A model generated the notes under the pieces. That model searched no databases. It was not told where the DNA came from and was given only the letters and a program-made list of their open reading frames with translations. A program made the position numbers and the translations under genes. Positions 46,536-59,039 of a DNA stretch of 64,000 bases are shown one piece after another (positions within the stretch are counted from its first letter, which is position 1; the number at the start of each line of letters is the position of its first letter). This DNA comes from Valencia hispanica. Taxonomy: Eukaryota > Chordata > Actinopteri > Cyprinodontiformes > Valenciidae. The stretch is from assembly GCA_963556495.2 (NCBI GenBank), contig OY747716.1:33225818-33289817 (forward strand). Reading direction: 5' to 3'.

Positions 46536-48790
46536 TAAACACGATTTTTTAATTGCTCTTGGGGAGAAAGACCTTATTTTGGTGGTATGCCCTGTGGTCT
46601 GTTAAAATTAAAATTAAAGTGTTTGGCAAAAATGCCAATTTTTACTTTCTAAGTAATGTGGTAAAGCTTGCAAAGATGTTTTTGAGTGTATTTTGCAGGA
46701 TGATAGTATGAAGGAAGATCAATTTGAGGTAATAATGAAGCAACATCTCAAAAGATTAGCCAGGGTAATGGTGTGGTGTCTTCAAAATGAACAATGAACC
46801 TAATCATTCCGCTAAAACATGCTATAAAAATAACCATTAACTTTGATAAAAAGAAAAAAAAACATTATCTAAAAAATCTCTTTAGCCAGCAGAAAAATTG
46901 TGGCAATCCTAACACACCTAAAACAATAAAAGCATAGTCTGATTTCATTTTAGATAGTGAGAAAAAAGTAATGTGTCTCATAAGAAAATCTCATTATTTG
47001 GACTTAAAAATAATTCCGCAACAATGCAAGAAAAATCTGTAGTTTTTCATATGTGACTTAATCATCTTTACCCAAAAACCTTCAAAATGTTCTGTTCTTA
47101 TAGAGACACGGGTTCAGACTTAGCAGTCTCTTTCAGTATCATCTGGAGGAAGATAAATGTCATTTTTCAAATGATGGCTAAAGGTTTTTCTCCTAAATAA
47201 TCATGTTTTTTCTTTAAGTGTGGTGATAACTGGTGCACAAAATTCACCTGCATTTTACCAGCTCTTCCTGACCAGTTCAATGTTTGAATTTCCAATAAAG
47301 CACAAAGAGCATAAAAGGTGATTTGCAGTTGGATGTTTTATGAGCAGCCAAATGAACTGTGAAATTAGCTCGTTGAATTAGCTTCCCATTTCATAATTTG
47401 CTTAGGTACACATAGATAACTGCTCTCTAATTTGACTGGTTACCGAGGTGACAGGGTACATCAAAGAACATTAACTTTTTGCCTATTAGATGTTATCATG
47501 GGCATTATTTGGATGAGTACTGCACTTAAAGAGTCTAATTTTTCCAAAAGAGGTGATCTTAAATTACCATTGAAACATGAAAAACAAGATTTTAATTAAA
47601 ACTTTCACAAGTAATTAAAAATAAATGAACTGAGGATGCTTGGTGTTAAGACTAAGAGTCAAAACAGGCCTTGTTAATACCTTAATCAAAAAATGTATAA
47701 AGCAAAGTGTTGGAGAAGGCTTAGAAATGTCTACAATTTTGACCACTTAAAAACAGGATATGATCTAATGTTTCTTCCCCTATAAGTTGTGTGAAAACCA
47801 GCTACTGATGTGTCAAAATTGTTTTTTGATCATCAACGTTTCACAGCGACATCACAGCTTCAAATTTCTGTCTCAGAAAAATTGTCTTCTTCAACAACCT
47901 GTTTATGCCACTGAGTGTTTTGTCTACCTTCTTTGACCGCAGTGTAAAAATTTAATCACAACATTCTTCATTAGATACACCATCTGAGCAAAAGTGCCTC
48001 ACCAATTTCGGTAGAATATCTGAGACTGATGTATATTGTTAAATGTAGAAGTGAATAAAGTCAGATTCAACACTTCCATTCCCTCAGCTGTCTATCCAAT
48101 GTTACTCTGCATGTCCAATCATTTACTTTTTCCTTCCTCCATTGTGTCCTGATCTGCTTTCACCAACAATTATTTTCCACTGCTTTAAGGTTCATCCTCT
48201 ATTATTATACATTTCCTAACCATTGCCTGTATTATCACCAGATCTGTGCTGTGAGGATTTACTTCATCTGATCAGTCCCCAATTACAAACTTGCTTGCAC
48301 TATAATTTCCATAAACATGCACCACAGATAGCAGGTTGATGCTATAATGCATAATCTTCCATCTGTTTAACATCAAGAGCTTTGTATTTGAAAATATATA
48401 AAACAATGTTCCAGCTCTGAATGAATTCTGTGAAACAGCCTATGCCTCTATTTCCCTGCCCTTTCTTTTAATGCTTCCTCTGATGCCCACATTCGTGGCT
48501 TAGAGTGAGTTGATAAAGAGCATGGCTTATTTTCAAATAGCCTCAATGACGACCCATGCCGAGGCAGTGATATGTTCTCAAGTGGTAAGCTAAGCTTGCA
48601 ATAAATCCAGTTATTTGGCAGAGGTCCTCAGCGTGAGGATTCACAGCTGGCTTGGAAACTAAAGCTGATCAGAAAAGATGCATTCAACAAGTTATAATTT
48701 TTCTCAGCTAAAAAAAACATGAACAAATTTAGCCTGGAGAAAATTATAGGTAGTTTTGTATTTTGTAGGGCATAATTAATGATTTTAAAA
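46536..48790. other. no feature recognised
   Basis: AT-rich DNA. The 47330-47520 stretch is less repetitive and has several homeodomain-type ATTA cores. No gene seen. Confidence 0.45.
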
Positions 48791-48794
48791 AAAG

Positions 48795-48973
48795 GTTTTG
48801 TGGCTACAGTGATCTTTATTAGCAGTGGATAGTACAGAAAGGGGAGAGAAGTGGGGGAAGAGACACTCGGCAAATGTCCACGGGGCAAAATTTAACCTGG
48901 GACATCAGCTTCAAGGACTGAGGCCTCTGAACATGGGGCGCACGTCTTAACCACTACACCATGCAACTCCCCT
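48795..48973 (-). mobile_element. tRNA-derived SINE
   Basis: On the minus strand the head GCATGGTGTAGTGGTTAAGA carries an A-box (TGGTGTAGTGG) and a degraded B-box (CAGGTTAAATTTT). A T/C-rich body follows with CTTCCCCCACTTCTCTCCCC and then AATAAAGATCACTG at the tail. This matches a SINE type common in fish. The B-box changes rule out a functional tRNA. Confidence 0.75.
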
Positions 48974-49225
48974 AATTGCTGCTTTAAAAAAAACTGAACC
49001 ATTACACCAAACATAAAATCTTGCTTGGAATAAATAGTTTTTAATTTGTATTTTATGTAATATTTTTAGAATAACTTTTTGTAGAAAGCAGTAGGAAAAT
49101 ATTAAAAACAGAGCTGCGTGCTCAGAATGAGGGATTGCTGTGGTTAGAGTCTGCATCAACGGGGCACAACTGCCATTCAATGATGAAGCAATCTGCTGGG
49201 ATTCCTTAAATAGAAAACAAACTAA
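48974..49225. other. no feature recognised
   Basis: AT-rich spacer between the SINE and a LINE tail. Confidence 0.4.
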
Positions 49226-49345
49226 AACTTTGAACTGATTGGAATTTTTGCATGATTGTATTGAAATTACTTTTGTTGTAATGTGCCTTGGGATGACATC
49301 TGTTGTTAATTGGCGCTATATAAATAAACGGAATTAAAAAAATGT
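49226..49345 (+). mobile_element. LINE/SINE 3' tail
   Basis: GTGCCTTGGGATGACATC followed by TTAATTGGCGCTATATAAAT and AAACGGAATTAAA is the standard tail of fish L2-type retroelements. Confidence 0.6.
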
Positions 49346-50085
49346 AATTAAATGCACACCATTAAATATTGTGTGGGTCTTTTTCATAAGTCACAAGATA
49401 AAATAAGTATCCCTTACAGGATACAATTTCGCCATCACATTTGAAGTTCTCCATGAAAAATCTCGCCTATCTCAACATGGATTTAAGATGTTGGGAGCTG
49501 CTTCGAGATTGTGTGGTTTGTTCAACTTTAATTATACACAGAATGAAGCAAAAAGAAAGGAAACAAGTGGGACAAAAACAAATATATTTCATGCAGAGTG
49601 TGTAAGACATGAAACTGGAATGGATGTTGTTTTTTATGGGTGAATATAAATCTCAAAATCAGACATAACATTAAGATGTTTCAAAAGCCTACAGGTAAAA
49701 CTCAAAAAAAGTAAAATATTTTGCAAAAGTTAATTTATTTTAGTAATTTGACCTAAAAGGTCAAACTAATACATGATATAGACTCATTACATGCACAGTG
49801 AGGTATTTCTAGCCTTTCTTTGTAATAATCTTGATGATTATGGCCTTACAGCTTACGAAAAGCCCAAATTCAAAATCTCAGAAAATTAAAACATTACATA
49901 AAATCAATAAAACAATGATTTTGAATAGAGAAATGGTGAACCTCTGAAAAGTAAAATAATGCATATGTACTCACTACTCAGTAGTTGGTTTGGGCCCCTT
50001 TTGCATCAATTACTGCCTCAATGGAGTGTTGCATGGATGCTATCAGGCTGTGGTATTGCTGAGGTGTTATGGAAGACCAGGATGT

Positions 50086-50325
50086 TTAAATAGCTGCCTT
50101 GAGCTCTTCTGGATTGTTCGCTCTCATGTCTCTCATCTTTCTCTTGGCAATGCCCCATAGATTCAGGTTAGGCGAGTTTTCTGGCCAATCAAGCACAGTA
50201 ATCCTTTGGTCATTGAACCAGGTTTTGGTACTTTTGGCAGTGTGGACAGGTGCCAAGTCCTGCTGGAACATGAAGTCAGCATCTCCATAAAGCTTGTCTG
50301 TGAAAGGAAGCATGATGTGCTCCAA
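50086..50325 (-). pseudogene. Tc1-like transposase, catalytic region, broken
   Basis: The minus-strand frame reads MLPFTDKLYGDADFMFQQD (the Asp of FQQD is the second catalytic residue). It continues APVHTAKSTKTWFNDQRITV, LDWPENSPNLN, LWGIAKRKMRD and NNPEELKAAI. The usual PDLNPIENLWG is altered (NLNLWG), losing the catalytic acid segment. More transposase codons lie in other frames at 50740-51010, across the inserted LINE tail. Confidence 0.8.
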
Positions 50326-50390
50326 AATGTCCTGGTAGACAGCTGTGTTGACTCTGGACTCAACACAGACAGTGGAAACTTAACATTGGA

Positions 50391-50733
50391 ATATGACATA
50401 TGGCCTTGCCGCCACTGGGTGCCCTGTGTCGGTGCCTCGGCTGCTGCTGTTAATCTACTGCTGCCGGGGCAGATGGCTCCTCTGATGGCGTTTCCTTGCA
50501 TGGTTCATCTACACTCAGCCCAATGTCCTTTTAACTTTTTCTTTTAACTGTGTGTGTGCATGGGAGATGGGTTGGGGGGAGGGGGGTATAACTGTGACCA
50601 TGCTTTTAAATCTGTGGGGGAGGGAAGGGAAGTTGGTTTTATGTGGGGTCATTTTAATCTGTAAAGCACTTTGTGATGCAACATCTTGTATGAAAAGCGC
50701 TTTATAAATAAAGTTTGATTTGATTTGATTTGA
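50391..50733 (+). mobile_element. LINE 3' end inserted in the Tc1 element
   Basis: Starts after AACTTAACATTGGA of the Tc1 sequence. It contains GGGGGGAGGGGGGTATAAC, GCACTTTGTGATGCAACATC and AAAGCGCTTTATAAATAAAG, and ends in (TTTGA)n. The Tc1 sequence resumes at ACATTTGAAACCC. It looks like a 5'-truncated retroelement of L2 type. Confidence 0.75.
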
Positions 50734-51335
50734 CATTTGAAACCCATGTCCAGGATCTGTTTGTGTGTGCCTCAGTCCACTCCTTGTGAAGGCCCCCAAA
50801 ACTTTTAAATTGCCTTTTCCTGACAATCCTCTCCAAGCTACGGTCATCCCTGCTGCTTGTGCACCTTTTTCATTCACACTTTTCCTTTCCATGTAACTTT
50901 CAAGTAATGTGCTTTGGGAACATCCAACTTCTTTTGAGGCTTTCCCTCCTTATAGAGGGTGTCAATGATGATTTTCTGCACAACTGTCATGTCAGCAGTC
51001 TTCCCCATGATTGTGATTCGTACCGAACCAGACCAGACCAGGTTCAGGAATCCTTTGTATGTGTTTTGGATTAATTAGCTAAGATTGTGACACTTTGAGC
51101 CTAAAATATTGAACTTTTTCACAATGTTCTTACTTTCTGAGATTTTGAATTTGAGGTCTTCATAAGCTGTAAGCCATTATCATCATTATTATAACAAATA
51201 AAGGCTTGAAATATCTTGCTTTGCATGTAATGAGTCTATACCATATATTTATATATTTATATATTTTAACTTGGATTACTGAAATAAATAAACTTTTGCA
51301 CAGTATTCTAATGTTATGAGTTTCACCTGTAAATC

Positions 51336-52729
51336 TGATTATATTAATGCAGTACTTGCCACATTTGAAATGAGAACAAATGATGTAACTATCCTTTTAA
51401 AAGTTAAACCCAGCACTACAAGCTGTTATCTCATTTTAAAAATGCTTGCCATTCAATATATTTCAATGTCTGAATAAGCACCTTTAGCATTATACTGTAA
51501 CTTTTGCAATTTGAGTCAGAGGAATGTAAATGACCATATTATTGAATAAAATTATTCAAACTGTTTTGTTGCTTTCAGCTGAATAAATAGCTCATTAAAT
51601 ATATCCTTATGTGATGACTTTGTGCTTTCATCGGACAGTAGCGCTATTTTTCTTTTTTTAATTATTATTTCAAGTTCCTTTCTTTTGTTTCTGACCATTC
51701 ATGCTGTCACTTACAATTCATGATACTGCCACTATTTTGCTTTACTAGCCCTCTGATACCAGCCTGACTGAGAAAGTTGGCTTTAATGAGTCACATTGTA
51801 ACAAAAAACACGTATAAATGTACAATATTTACAAAAATGTGACATGTTTTCTGCAGTAAAGTATAGTTCATCGTGTATCTAACAACCTACACAGGGCTTA
51901 GAGCTTTTCTGTTGTTTCTAATGATAAAACATTTCCTAAGTAAATACTTCAGAATGAGAATTTCTGTGGGCAGGGTTTGACACTACCACCTGTTTTACTG
52001 GTCCTATCACGACAAATGATCCAGTTGTCTGCAAAGAGTTCCCTTTGACTTCATGGTCTGTTATTATTATGACAAGTGCTTCGAATTATGAGGCTCTGTA
52101 GCTGCAGGTGTGTACCTTTTTATAAACTGTCCTATTACTGCCACATCTGATTTTGAAGAAAAACATTGATACATGTATCTGCAGGTCTGTTTTGCATACA
52201 CAATGAAAAGAAAATATCTAAGATGTTTGAAATTTGATTTAAAAAGAACATAAAAAAAGTACTGCAAAATGTATGTTATAGTTTAATCAACATAATGCAA
52301 TAAGAATAATGAGCTTAATATGAGTAAGCTTCTGATTTATAAATCAATAAATTTACTAATAATTACCAAAAAGCAGTCACAGAAAATACCTAAACTTTAT
52401 GCCACCGCTTAGAAAATATGTTAATTTTCTCTGTAGATGTTTCTGTTCAACAAGAAATATGTTGGTAAAATTAAAATACTACTTAAAAACTTTAAGCCGC
52501 AAGCGGTATGAAAAATGTTGGTCTTAACTGAATATACAATCATATTCCATAAATTAGAATATATATTTCAATGAGGCTCATTTGTATGATTAAAAGGACC
52601 TTTACATACAGTCCATTAAGTCCACTGTCTGTATTTAAAAAAATGTTATTGGTCTGATGTAATATTTTCTCCTTAAATTTTAAAATGTCATATTTCATGA
52701 GCTGTAAGCAATGTGTAATTAATCTATAA
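51336..52729. other. no feature recognised
   Basis: AT-rich DNA, short ORFs only. Confidence 0.45.
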
Positions 52730-52820
52730 AATGTGATTCACCAAATCATGCAAAGCACCTTGAATTACCCTGTTGTTGAAAGTGAACTATACAAATAAAA
52801 TAGCCTTGCCTTGCCTAGTA
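52730..52820 (+). mobile_element. LINE/SINE 3' tail with CTTGC repeats
   Basis: AAAGCACCTTGAATTACC then CTATACAAATAAAATAG and CCTTGCCTTGCC are typical of a retroelement tail. Confidence 0.6.
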
Positions 52821-53685
52821 AATTGAGCTACAAAAATAAATAAAAACTGTCAATAATATTGTAATTTAGTGAATAAAACTGTATATAAACAGTTTATATA
52901 TTTCTAGCTGTTACCATGTTTTGTGTCATTGCTTTTGCCCTTTTTCACAACTGTAATCTGGTGCTTTTAGGCAGAAACTATGACATCAATAAACTGCACG
53001 GCTCTATAGCATCCATCAACGAGTTGATACAGCAAAACAACTATTATGGTGTCAGATTATGCAAGTATTAATGTTTTTATAAATGTGTCCCTAAATCCTT
53101 GGCTCTGACTTCTCTTTTGCATTTCTGCACAACACTGCAAGAGTGCTAAAGCTTATGCCTGGCAGAGAAAACATGTTCAGCACTTTTACTTGCTATTAGG
53201 CATTTTTGAACACTTTGTCCACTTGTAAATCCCACCACTTTCATTTACTCTGCCACCAGTTATCATTGCACACAAACAGGAAAAGCAATTTTACCCAAAC
53301 AGCCTCAAAAACCTTTTATTTTTTCTATCCTTTGCTCTGTTCCTCTCATTCCAGAATGTTCCCATTATATTCATCTTCCTGACAATTTTTCCCCCCGACC
53401 GTCAGTCTCAGAGATACCTTTGTGTCTCTCTGTCTCATTTCTACCGCTGATTGTAACCTGTCAAACTTGATATATGTGTTTCGACTAAAGATGCACCTTA
53501 GTAGCAGCATGGAAGGTTGCTCTGAAAAGGTCAGAGTTGAGTTATGAATGTGCTGACTGAAATGTGATATTGTATATGTCAAATGGTTCTTCACACTACT
53601 GTATTGGATAGTTAATGTACAGTATAACATTGTGGTCAAAGCTACATATCTTAAGGACTGTTCTGCGATGAATGGCAAATGTATT
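52821..53685. other. no feature recognised
   Basis: AT-rich. The 110-aa minus-strand frame at 53346-53678 has no recognisable domain. Confidence 0.45.
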
Positions 53686-53908
53686 TATGCTCTTTGATCT
53701 TTTCCTAATTTTCTCATGTTAAAAACATAAACTTCAGTGTATTTTATTGGGCTTTTATGTGATAGATCAGATACTGTGAAATGGAGGGGGGCAATGATAC
53801 ATGATTTTTCTTTTTACTCTTTAACAGACAGAAATCTAAAAAGTGTACAGTGTATTGTTATTCAACTCTCTTTACTCTGATAGCCCTAAATAAAATCAAA
53901 CCACCGCA

Positions 53909-55307
53909 TCATCTGAGGGAAGCCCTTGAAGTACTGAAATGCTCCAAGGCTCACCCGGATTAAGGGGTTCTTCACCCCAGTCTTTGAGGGTAAACCTGGC
54001 AAGCTTGCAGATTAAACTCATTTCAGCAACTTGTTTCAGGCATAACAGTTTTTTGGTTATGGTTCATATAAAATGACCATGGGTGATGACCAGTAAATGG
54101 AAAGCTTTTTTATTTACATTTTTATGCTCTGGCTTTGTGAATATATTGTGACTTTTATCTGTAAAAAAGGTACCCAAATAAAATTAACTAACTTTTTGGC
54201 TTTGCATCGCTGCAGATGGAACCCCAGCCTGCCAATCATTGCTAGCTCCATCCTTCCATCTCTCCTGAACAAGACACCAAGATACCTGACCTGAACTACT
54301 CCCAATGAGGCAGACTGACCCTCAACCCAGAGGAAGCAATACACGCTTGTCTAGTAAGAATCTCATAGCGACTGCTTCACACTCAGCTTTGAACCACTCC
54401 AGAGCACACTGAAGATCTCAGCCTGAGAATGCCAACATAATCTCATCAACTGCAAAAAGGACAGATGTGACCCTGAAGTTCCCCAACCAGAGCCCCTCCT
54501 TTCTACAATGACACCTTGAGATCCAAGAACAGCGGAAACCTCACGGGCAAGAGGCAGCCCTGGCAGAGTCCAACATGCACTGATGCCATGTACACACGTT
54601 GCCTTAGCCATAGGTTTAAAAAAAAAATTGATATCCTCACCACCTCATAAAAAAAAAACTCTGTCGACACCTAACCGCATTGCTAAGCACATCCCTAGGC
54701 CTGCAAACCTGTAGGAAGCAGTTACCCCAAATCTTATCCACTTAGAGTAACTTTCTACCTTCTAAATTGTATCATAGAGCAGTAATTGAGCTTGTAAACA
54801 CAAGCAAGCAAAATGCGCTTGGACAATCGATAATGCCAACACATCTCTGAGGGCATCAATGCCATTTCTGAGTGTAAACGCAGGTCGCACATAATGATGT
54901 TGGTAAATTTTTTCCACAGACAGTGATGTTGCAAAACCTAAAACTCAGGTTATTTCTGTCCACAAGCAAATGTTTATAACGGAGAAAACGGAAATCTTCA
55001 CTTTGCTCCGGGTTTTCAGAAAGAATCGTTTTTGGTTCCCAAAATCTGCATTTTCTAGAGGATGACAGGCCAAATTGTAGAAAAATATCTTTGTTTTGTA
55101 AGATACCTAGGCATGTGAAGAAGCTTGACTTTATGTAAAGAATGCAGATTCGGTTCTTGGTTTGTTGATGCAAGGACTGGATAGACCTTAAAAAGCATGC
55201 CTTAGGGGGCAACGGTATTTCTTAGATACACATGTATTTTGTAGATCTGAAGACATTTCTTGATCCTCTCAGCAATTCAGTGAGAGTAAACACAACATCC
55301 AGTGTAA
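53909..55307. mobile_element. insertion inside the Tc1 element, containing LINE RT sequence
   Basis: About 1.4 kb interrupts the Tc1 sequence, with ACCA at each border (AATCAAACCA and GTGTAAACCA). Its left half holds a LINE fragment on the minus strand. The right half (54620-55300) is not recognised. Confidence 0.55.
54200..54600 (-). pseudogene. LINE reverse transcriptase remnant
   Basis: Minus-strand frames read SGSKLSVKQS and then LWVEGQSASLGVVQVRYLGV with LFRRDGRMELAMIGR. This is the RT segment around the V-x-YLGVLF motif found in fish LINEs, here with stops and frameshifts. Clade not assigned. Confidence 0.55.
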
Positions 55308-55751
55308 ACCATGGCTTCTAAAAGTCACACAATTCCCAAATAGTCTAACTGTGTGTAAATAAATCTCACTATAAGCACAGTTATTTCATGAAAGTCTAAA
55401 GGTTTTGTTTGAGAACAAACGGCATCATTAAGATCCACAGCAGACATGTCAGGAATAAAGTTTCAGACAAGTTTAAAGCAGGATTAGGTGGTAAAACTAT
55501 ATGCCAACCTTCAAACATCTCTCTGAGTGTCCAATAACTGTAACCAAAAACAGAAAGAGCATGGTACAACTGCAACCTACCATTACATGGTAGGAAGAGC
55601 AATAATGAGACAAGCAGCCAAGAAGCCCATTTCAACTCTGGATGAGCTGCAGAGAGCCACAGCTGAGGTTGGAAAGTTTGGTGTAAGTTAAAGCAAATTC
55701 GTATGGAAAAAATGGCCAAGTCACAGTCGAGAACTACGTCAATTCAACAAT

Positions 55752-55978
55752 CTAGAACAGGAGTGCCCAAGTCCAGCCCCATGCGAGCTACTATCCTGCA
55801 TCTATTATCCAATATAACTGAATCAAATGACTGAATTACCTAATTTGTGTCATTCAGGTTTACAGAGGCCTGATAAGTCATTAATTTGATTCAATTGTGT
55901 TGGAGAAGGGATCTGTCTAAAAGTTGCAGGATAAGAGCTCTCCAGGGTTGAACTTGGGAACTACTGCTCTAGAAAGAC
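55752..55978. mobile_element. palindromic MITE-like repeat
   Basis: Starts CTAGAACAGGAGTGCCCAAG and ends GGGAACTACTGCTCTAGAA, with AGCTACTATCCTGC near one end and TTGCAGGATAAGAGCTCTC near the other, forming long imperfect inverted repeats. I recognise it as a widespread fish element with CTCTAGA-like borders. Confidence 0.65.
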
Positions 55979-56350
55979 TTTAAAACTTCTGTTCACACCC
56001 ATCGTCCCTCCGATTTGATTGAAGTTGACCTATTTTGCAAAAAAGATTTCCCTCTCTGCATGTGCAAATCAGGTTGAGACGTACTCCATAAGACTTGCAG
56101 CTGCAATTGAAAGCAAAAGGATATTCTACAAAACATTGCAGCACGGCTGAATCCAAATCCAAATGCTTTTCAATTGTATTTGCAAATCAGAACCTGAAAC
56201 AATGCATCCTTTTCTTTTCATTTCACAGTTATGGTTTGCTTTGTGAGGATCAATCACACAAAACTCCAAGAAAATACATGAACATTTGTTGTAAAGGGAA
56301 ATATATATGAAAAACATTGAGGTGTAAATACTTTTGCAAATAACTGTAGG

Positions 56351-58906
56351 TATTGTAATATTGATATGAAAAGCATTCATCCACAGTTGAAAGTATAACT
56401 CACCTGCTTTATTGTTTCATCTTTGGCATCTTTGGCATCTTTTCTCTCCTGTGCTCAATTCCACACACTTTGCGGTCTGTGTTTCCACATTTCTGCACCT
56501 TGTGTAGAATGAAAACACACGCACACACACACACGCAAACACACACGCACACATGGTTAGTGGTTAAGAATTCATCACAACACATCAAAACACTCATACA
56601 GTCCCCCCTTGTGGTTAATGTGCTGGTCCATGTGCTCATGCTGTTTTGTTGCTCTCTGCTCTCTTTTCTGCACTCACTTCAGAGTGCATGTGTTTCATTA
56701 GTGGTGAAATGCTTGGGGAGGGGACATGGTGTAATTCTTCAAAAGGCACTTTTTAAAACTGTACCTGCTTTTAAGTTGACCTTGGAAGTAAAAAAACAAA
56801 CAAACTCTGGATTAAAGACATTCAAACGTGTGCATAATCAGCTAAGCCCCATTTTGTTTTAGTGATAAATAAATAAAAAAATCACTGCACCAGCATGTTG
56901 GTTTTGATCCTAAAACCCTCGCCTGCATGGAAGCTACAAACAGAAACGGAAGGAGGGAGGGGATGTGCAGAATTAATTTTAAGCCTATTTGCACTTAAAT
57001 CTAGCATGTCAAGTCCTTGAGGTATTCTGAAAGAGAGTGAAAGCCAGCCTTTGTCTCAGTGACTCCTCACTGCTGAAAAGCAGAGCAAGCAGATTGCATT
57101 TACCTTCTACTTCCTACAGGTTTTATCAATGACCTGTCCTCTCGATTTTCTTCTCGCACAAATAAAGCTTACGCAAGCTGACGCCAGCTCTAATTTTGTC
57201 TTTGCTGCAAACAAAATCAATCAAAACACCAAAGCAATAATGAAAAATAAAATAAATTGTGATGCTTTTAGTAAATTAGGTCAAGCAAAAGTGACAATTT
57301 CCTGATATGCTATGAAGTGGCATTTAGTTCAGCGTGGGGGCACCGAACAGATGGTGGTCTGTCTAATTCACGCCAGGTGGAACTGGGCTGGAACAGGTTG
57401 CACACACACATTTATACACATACTATCTCACAGGTCAGAGGGAGGTTACTAATACTCCAGTGGGCACCAGATTATTTTTATATGGAGAAGATGAAAGACA
57501 TAAGTGTAGGTCAAGTAAAGGTATTGCAAAATCCTAAAAGAAATTAATTAAAAGAAATCACAAAAAAATATAAAAAATTTCATGTACATAAAAAGCATCA
57601 ATGCTCGATATTTTCAGAATGATCTGAGCATTCTGGTTACTTGAAAGGCATGCCGTCTAACATGGGTCACTTGGATAACATGGGTTACTTGCTGTCATGT
57701 ACTCAAAAGTTTGTGTCACATTAAGTCGGATCAAGTATTGCTGTATATATTCGTTCACCCCACAGAAGACGTGGTGATGCAAAAGTGGACATTTTGACGG
57801 CGGAGCTGCAAACACCTCTTAATTAAAAATTAACAGGGTTTTATCTTGTTTTCATTTCGAAAGAGGATTACTACCATTTAGTCTTAGAGCAGACAGCTAG
57901 TTAAAATGAAGTTGAGTGGAACAGCTTAACGCTTTGAGACGCAATTTTATGATTTTTTAAGGGTTTCTCGCATGTCCAATAAATTCATTTATTTCTTTGT
58001 CAGTGAAGCACAAAAAAGAAAAGAACATTTAGTTGAATTTTAAACTTCAGTTTTTACTATGATCCTAAAAAAAAATCATAGTTCATTGAAAACTAAAATA
58101 TTTCAGTCCCACACTGAATGAAATCTTAAAGGTTAACACACTCTGCCTAAAGTATATGCAGACTTTTTGGTCCAGACTGTTTCCACATTTGCTGTTCACA
58201 CATGCACTGCACAGCGGAAGAGTTTCTGCAGGAGATGCTCTCCACTGGGAGTAGCATCTGTTTAAAATACCAAGTGGGCAGGGCTTGTTGCTAAAAATAC
58301 ACAGTAGAAATCATTTTAGTTTTTCCTTTTACTTCACACAATGAATAGAATATGAGTCTGATTATTATTTTTCACCAGTATTTAAATGTAGTCTTGATGT
58401 TTTCTTAAATGTAAGAAAAATAGAGGACAACACATAGGTGTTATGATACAGAAACTCTTACATTGCCCTTCACACCCGGTTACATTTATCCCATGGTCTT
58501 TTATCCCAAGGGGGAAAGGTTGCCATTTTTCAAAAAAGTTAGAATTAGATCACAACAATGGGGGGCGGGAGGACTAAGCTGCCTTGGCAGAGGTCTGTGC
58601 TCTCTAAGTGCTTTTCTAGTTACAAATGGTGTCGTGCCCACACTACGATATTTCCACAATTCACTTATTTTCCCTATAATATGGCATGTTTCTGCACCTA
58701 CACTACAGATTTTTTGCCTTACCTTAGCTCGCAGTTCAAAATCAGGATGTTTCCCAGCTTTTCTACACCATGAGAAGATTTAAGTGAAGGGATTTTCTAG
58801 AGAATGCAAATCACAGCATTCCATCCTGTCCAATCATTTTAATTTGGTGCATAACTTAGCATGCATATTTTTGGTCAAGTCAGAGGAAATCACACACATA
58901 CAATTC
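56351..58906. other. no gene recognised
   Basis: AT-rich DNA with chance ORFs. The only clear structure is the (CA)n tract at 56513-56554. Confidence 0.45.
56513..56554. repeat. interrupted (CA)n microsatellite
   Basis: ACAC units broken by GC and AA every 8-12 bases. Confidence 0.9.
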
Positions 58907-59039
58907 AAAATCCTGTGATGGACTGGCAACCTTTCCAGGTACCCCGCCTCTCGCCCCGTGATTGCTAGAGATAGGCACCAGCACCCCTGCAACCCTGCAC
59001 AGGATGGATGGTTACAGATAATGGATGGATGGACAATTC
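58907..59039 (+). mobile_element. 3' tail of the fish SINE/LINE-like repeat (copy 3), interrupted by an L1
   Basis: GTGATGGACTGGCAACCTTT, CCCCGCCTCTCGCCC, GATAGGCACCAGCACCCC and GATAATGGATGGATGG form the complete tail. The L1 at 59040 inserted directly after it. Confidence 0.75.

Larger units (their letters stand above)
49690..51335 (-). mobile_element. Tc1/mariner-like element (family B) with long terminal inverted repeats
   Basis: The ends are inverted: ACAGGTAAAACTC at the left and ACAGGTGAAACTC read inward at the right. Both continue to GCAAAAGTT(A/T)ATTTATTT, then further matched blocks around CTTACAGCTTACGAA / CTTACAGCTTATGAA, for a total of about 220 bp per end. Between them lies a broken transposase on the minus strand. 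A LINE tail (50391-50733) is inserted inside. Confidence 0.85.
53690..56350 (+). mobile_element. Tc1/mariner-like element (family A) split by two insertions
   Basis: The left end (53720-53908) carries TTCAGTGTATTTTATTGGGC and TTACTCTGATAGCCCTAAAT. The element resumes at about 55308 (AAAGTCACACAATTCCC) and continues through the transposase start and helix-turn-helix region (GTCAGGAATAAAGTT... GAGCTGCAGAGAGCCACAGC). After a second insertion it ends with the transposase C-terminal region and a terminus reading GTAAATACTTTTGCAAATAA. The middle of the transposase is also deleted. Confidence 0.75.
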
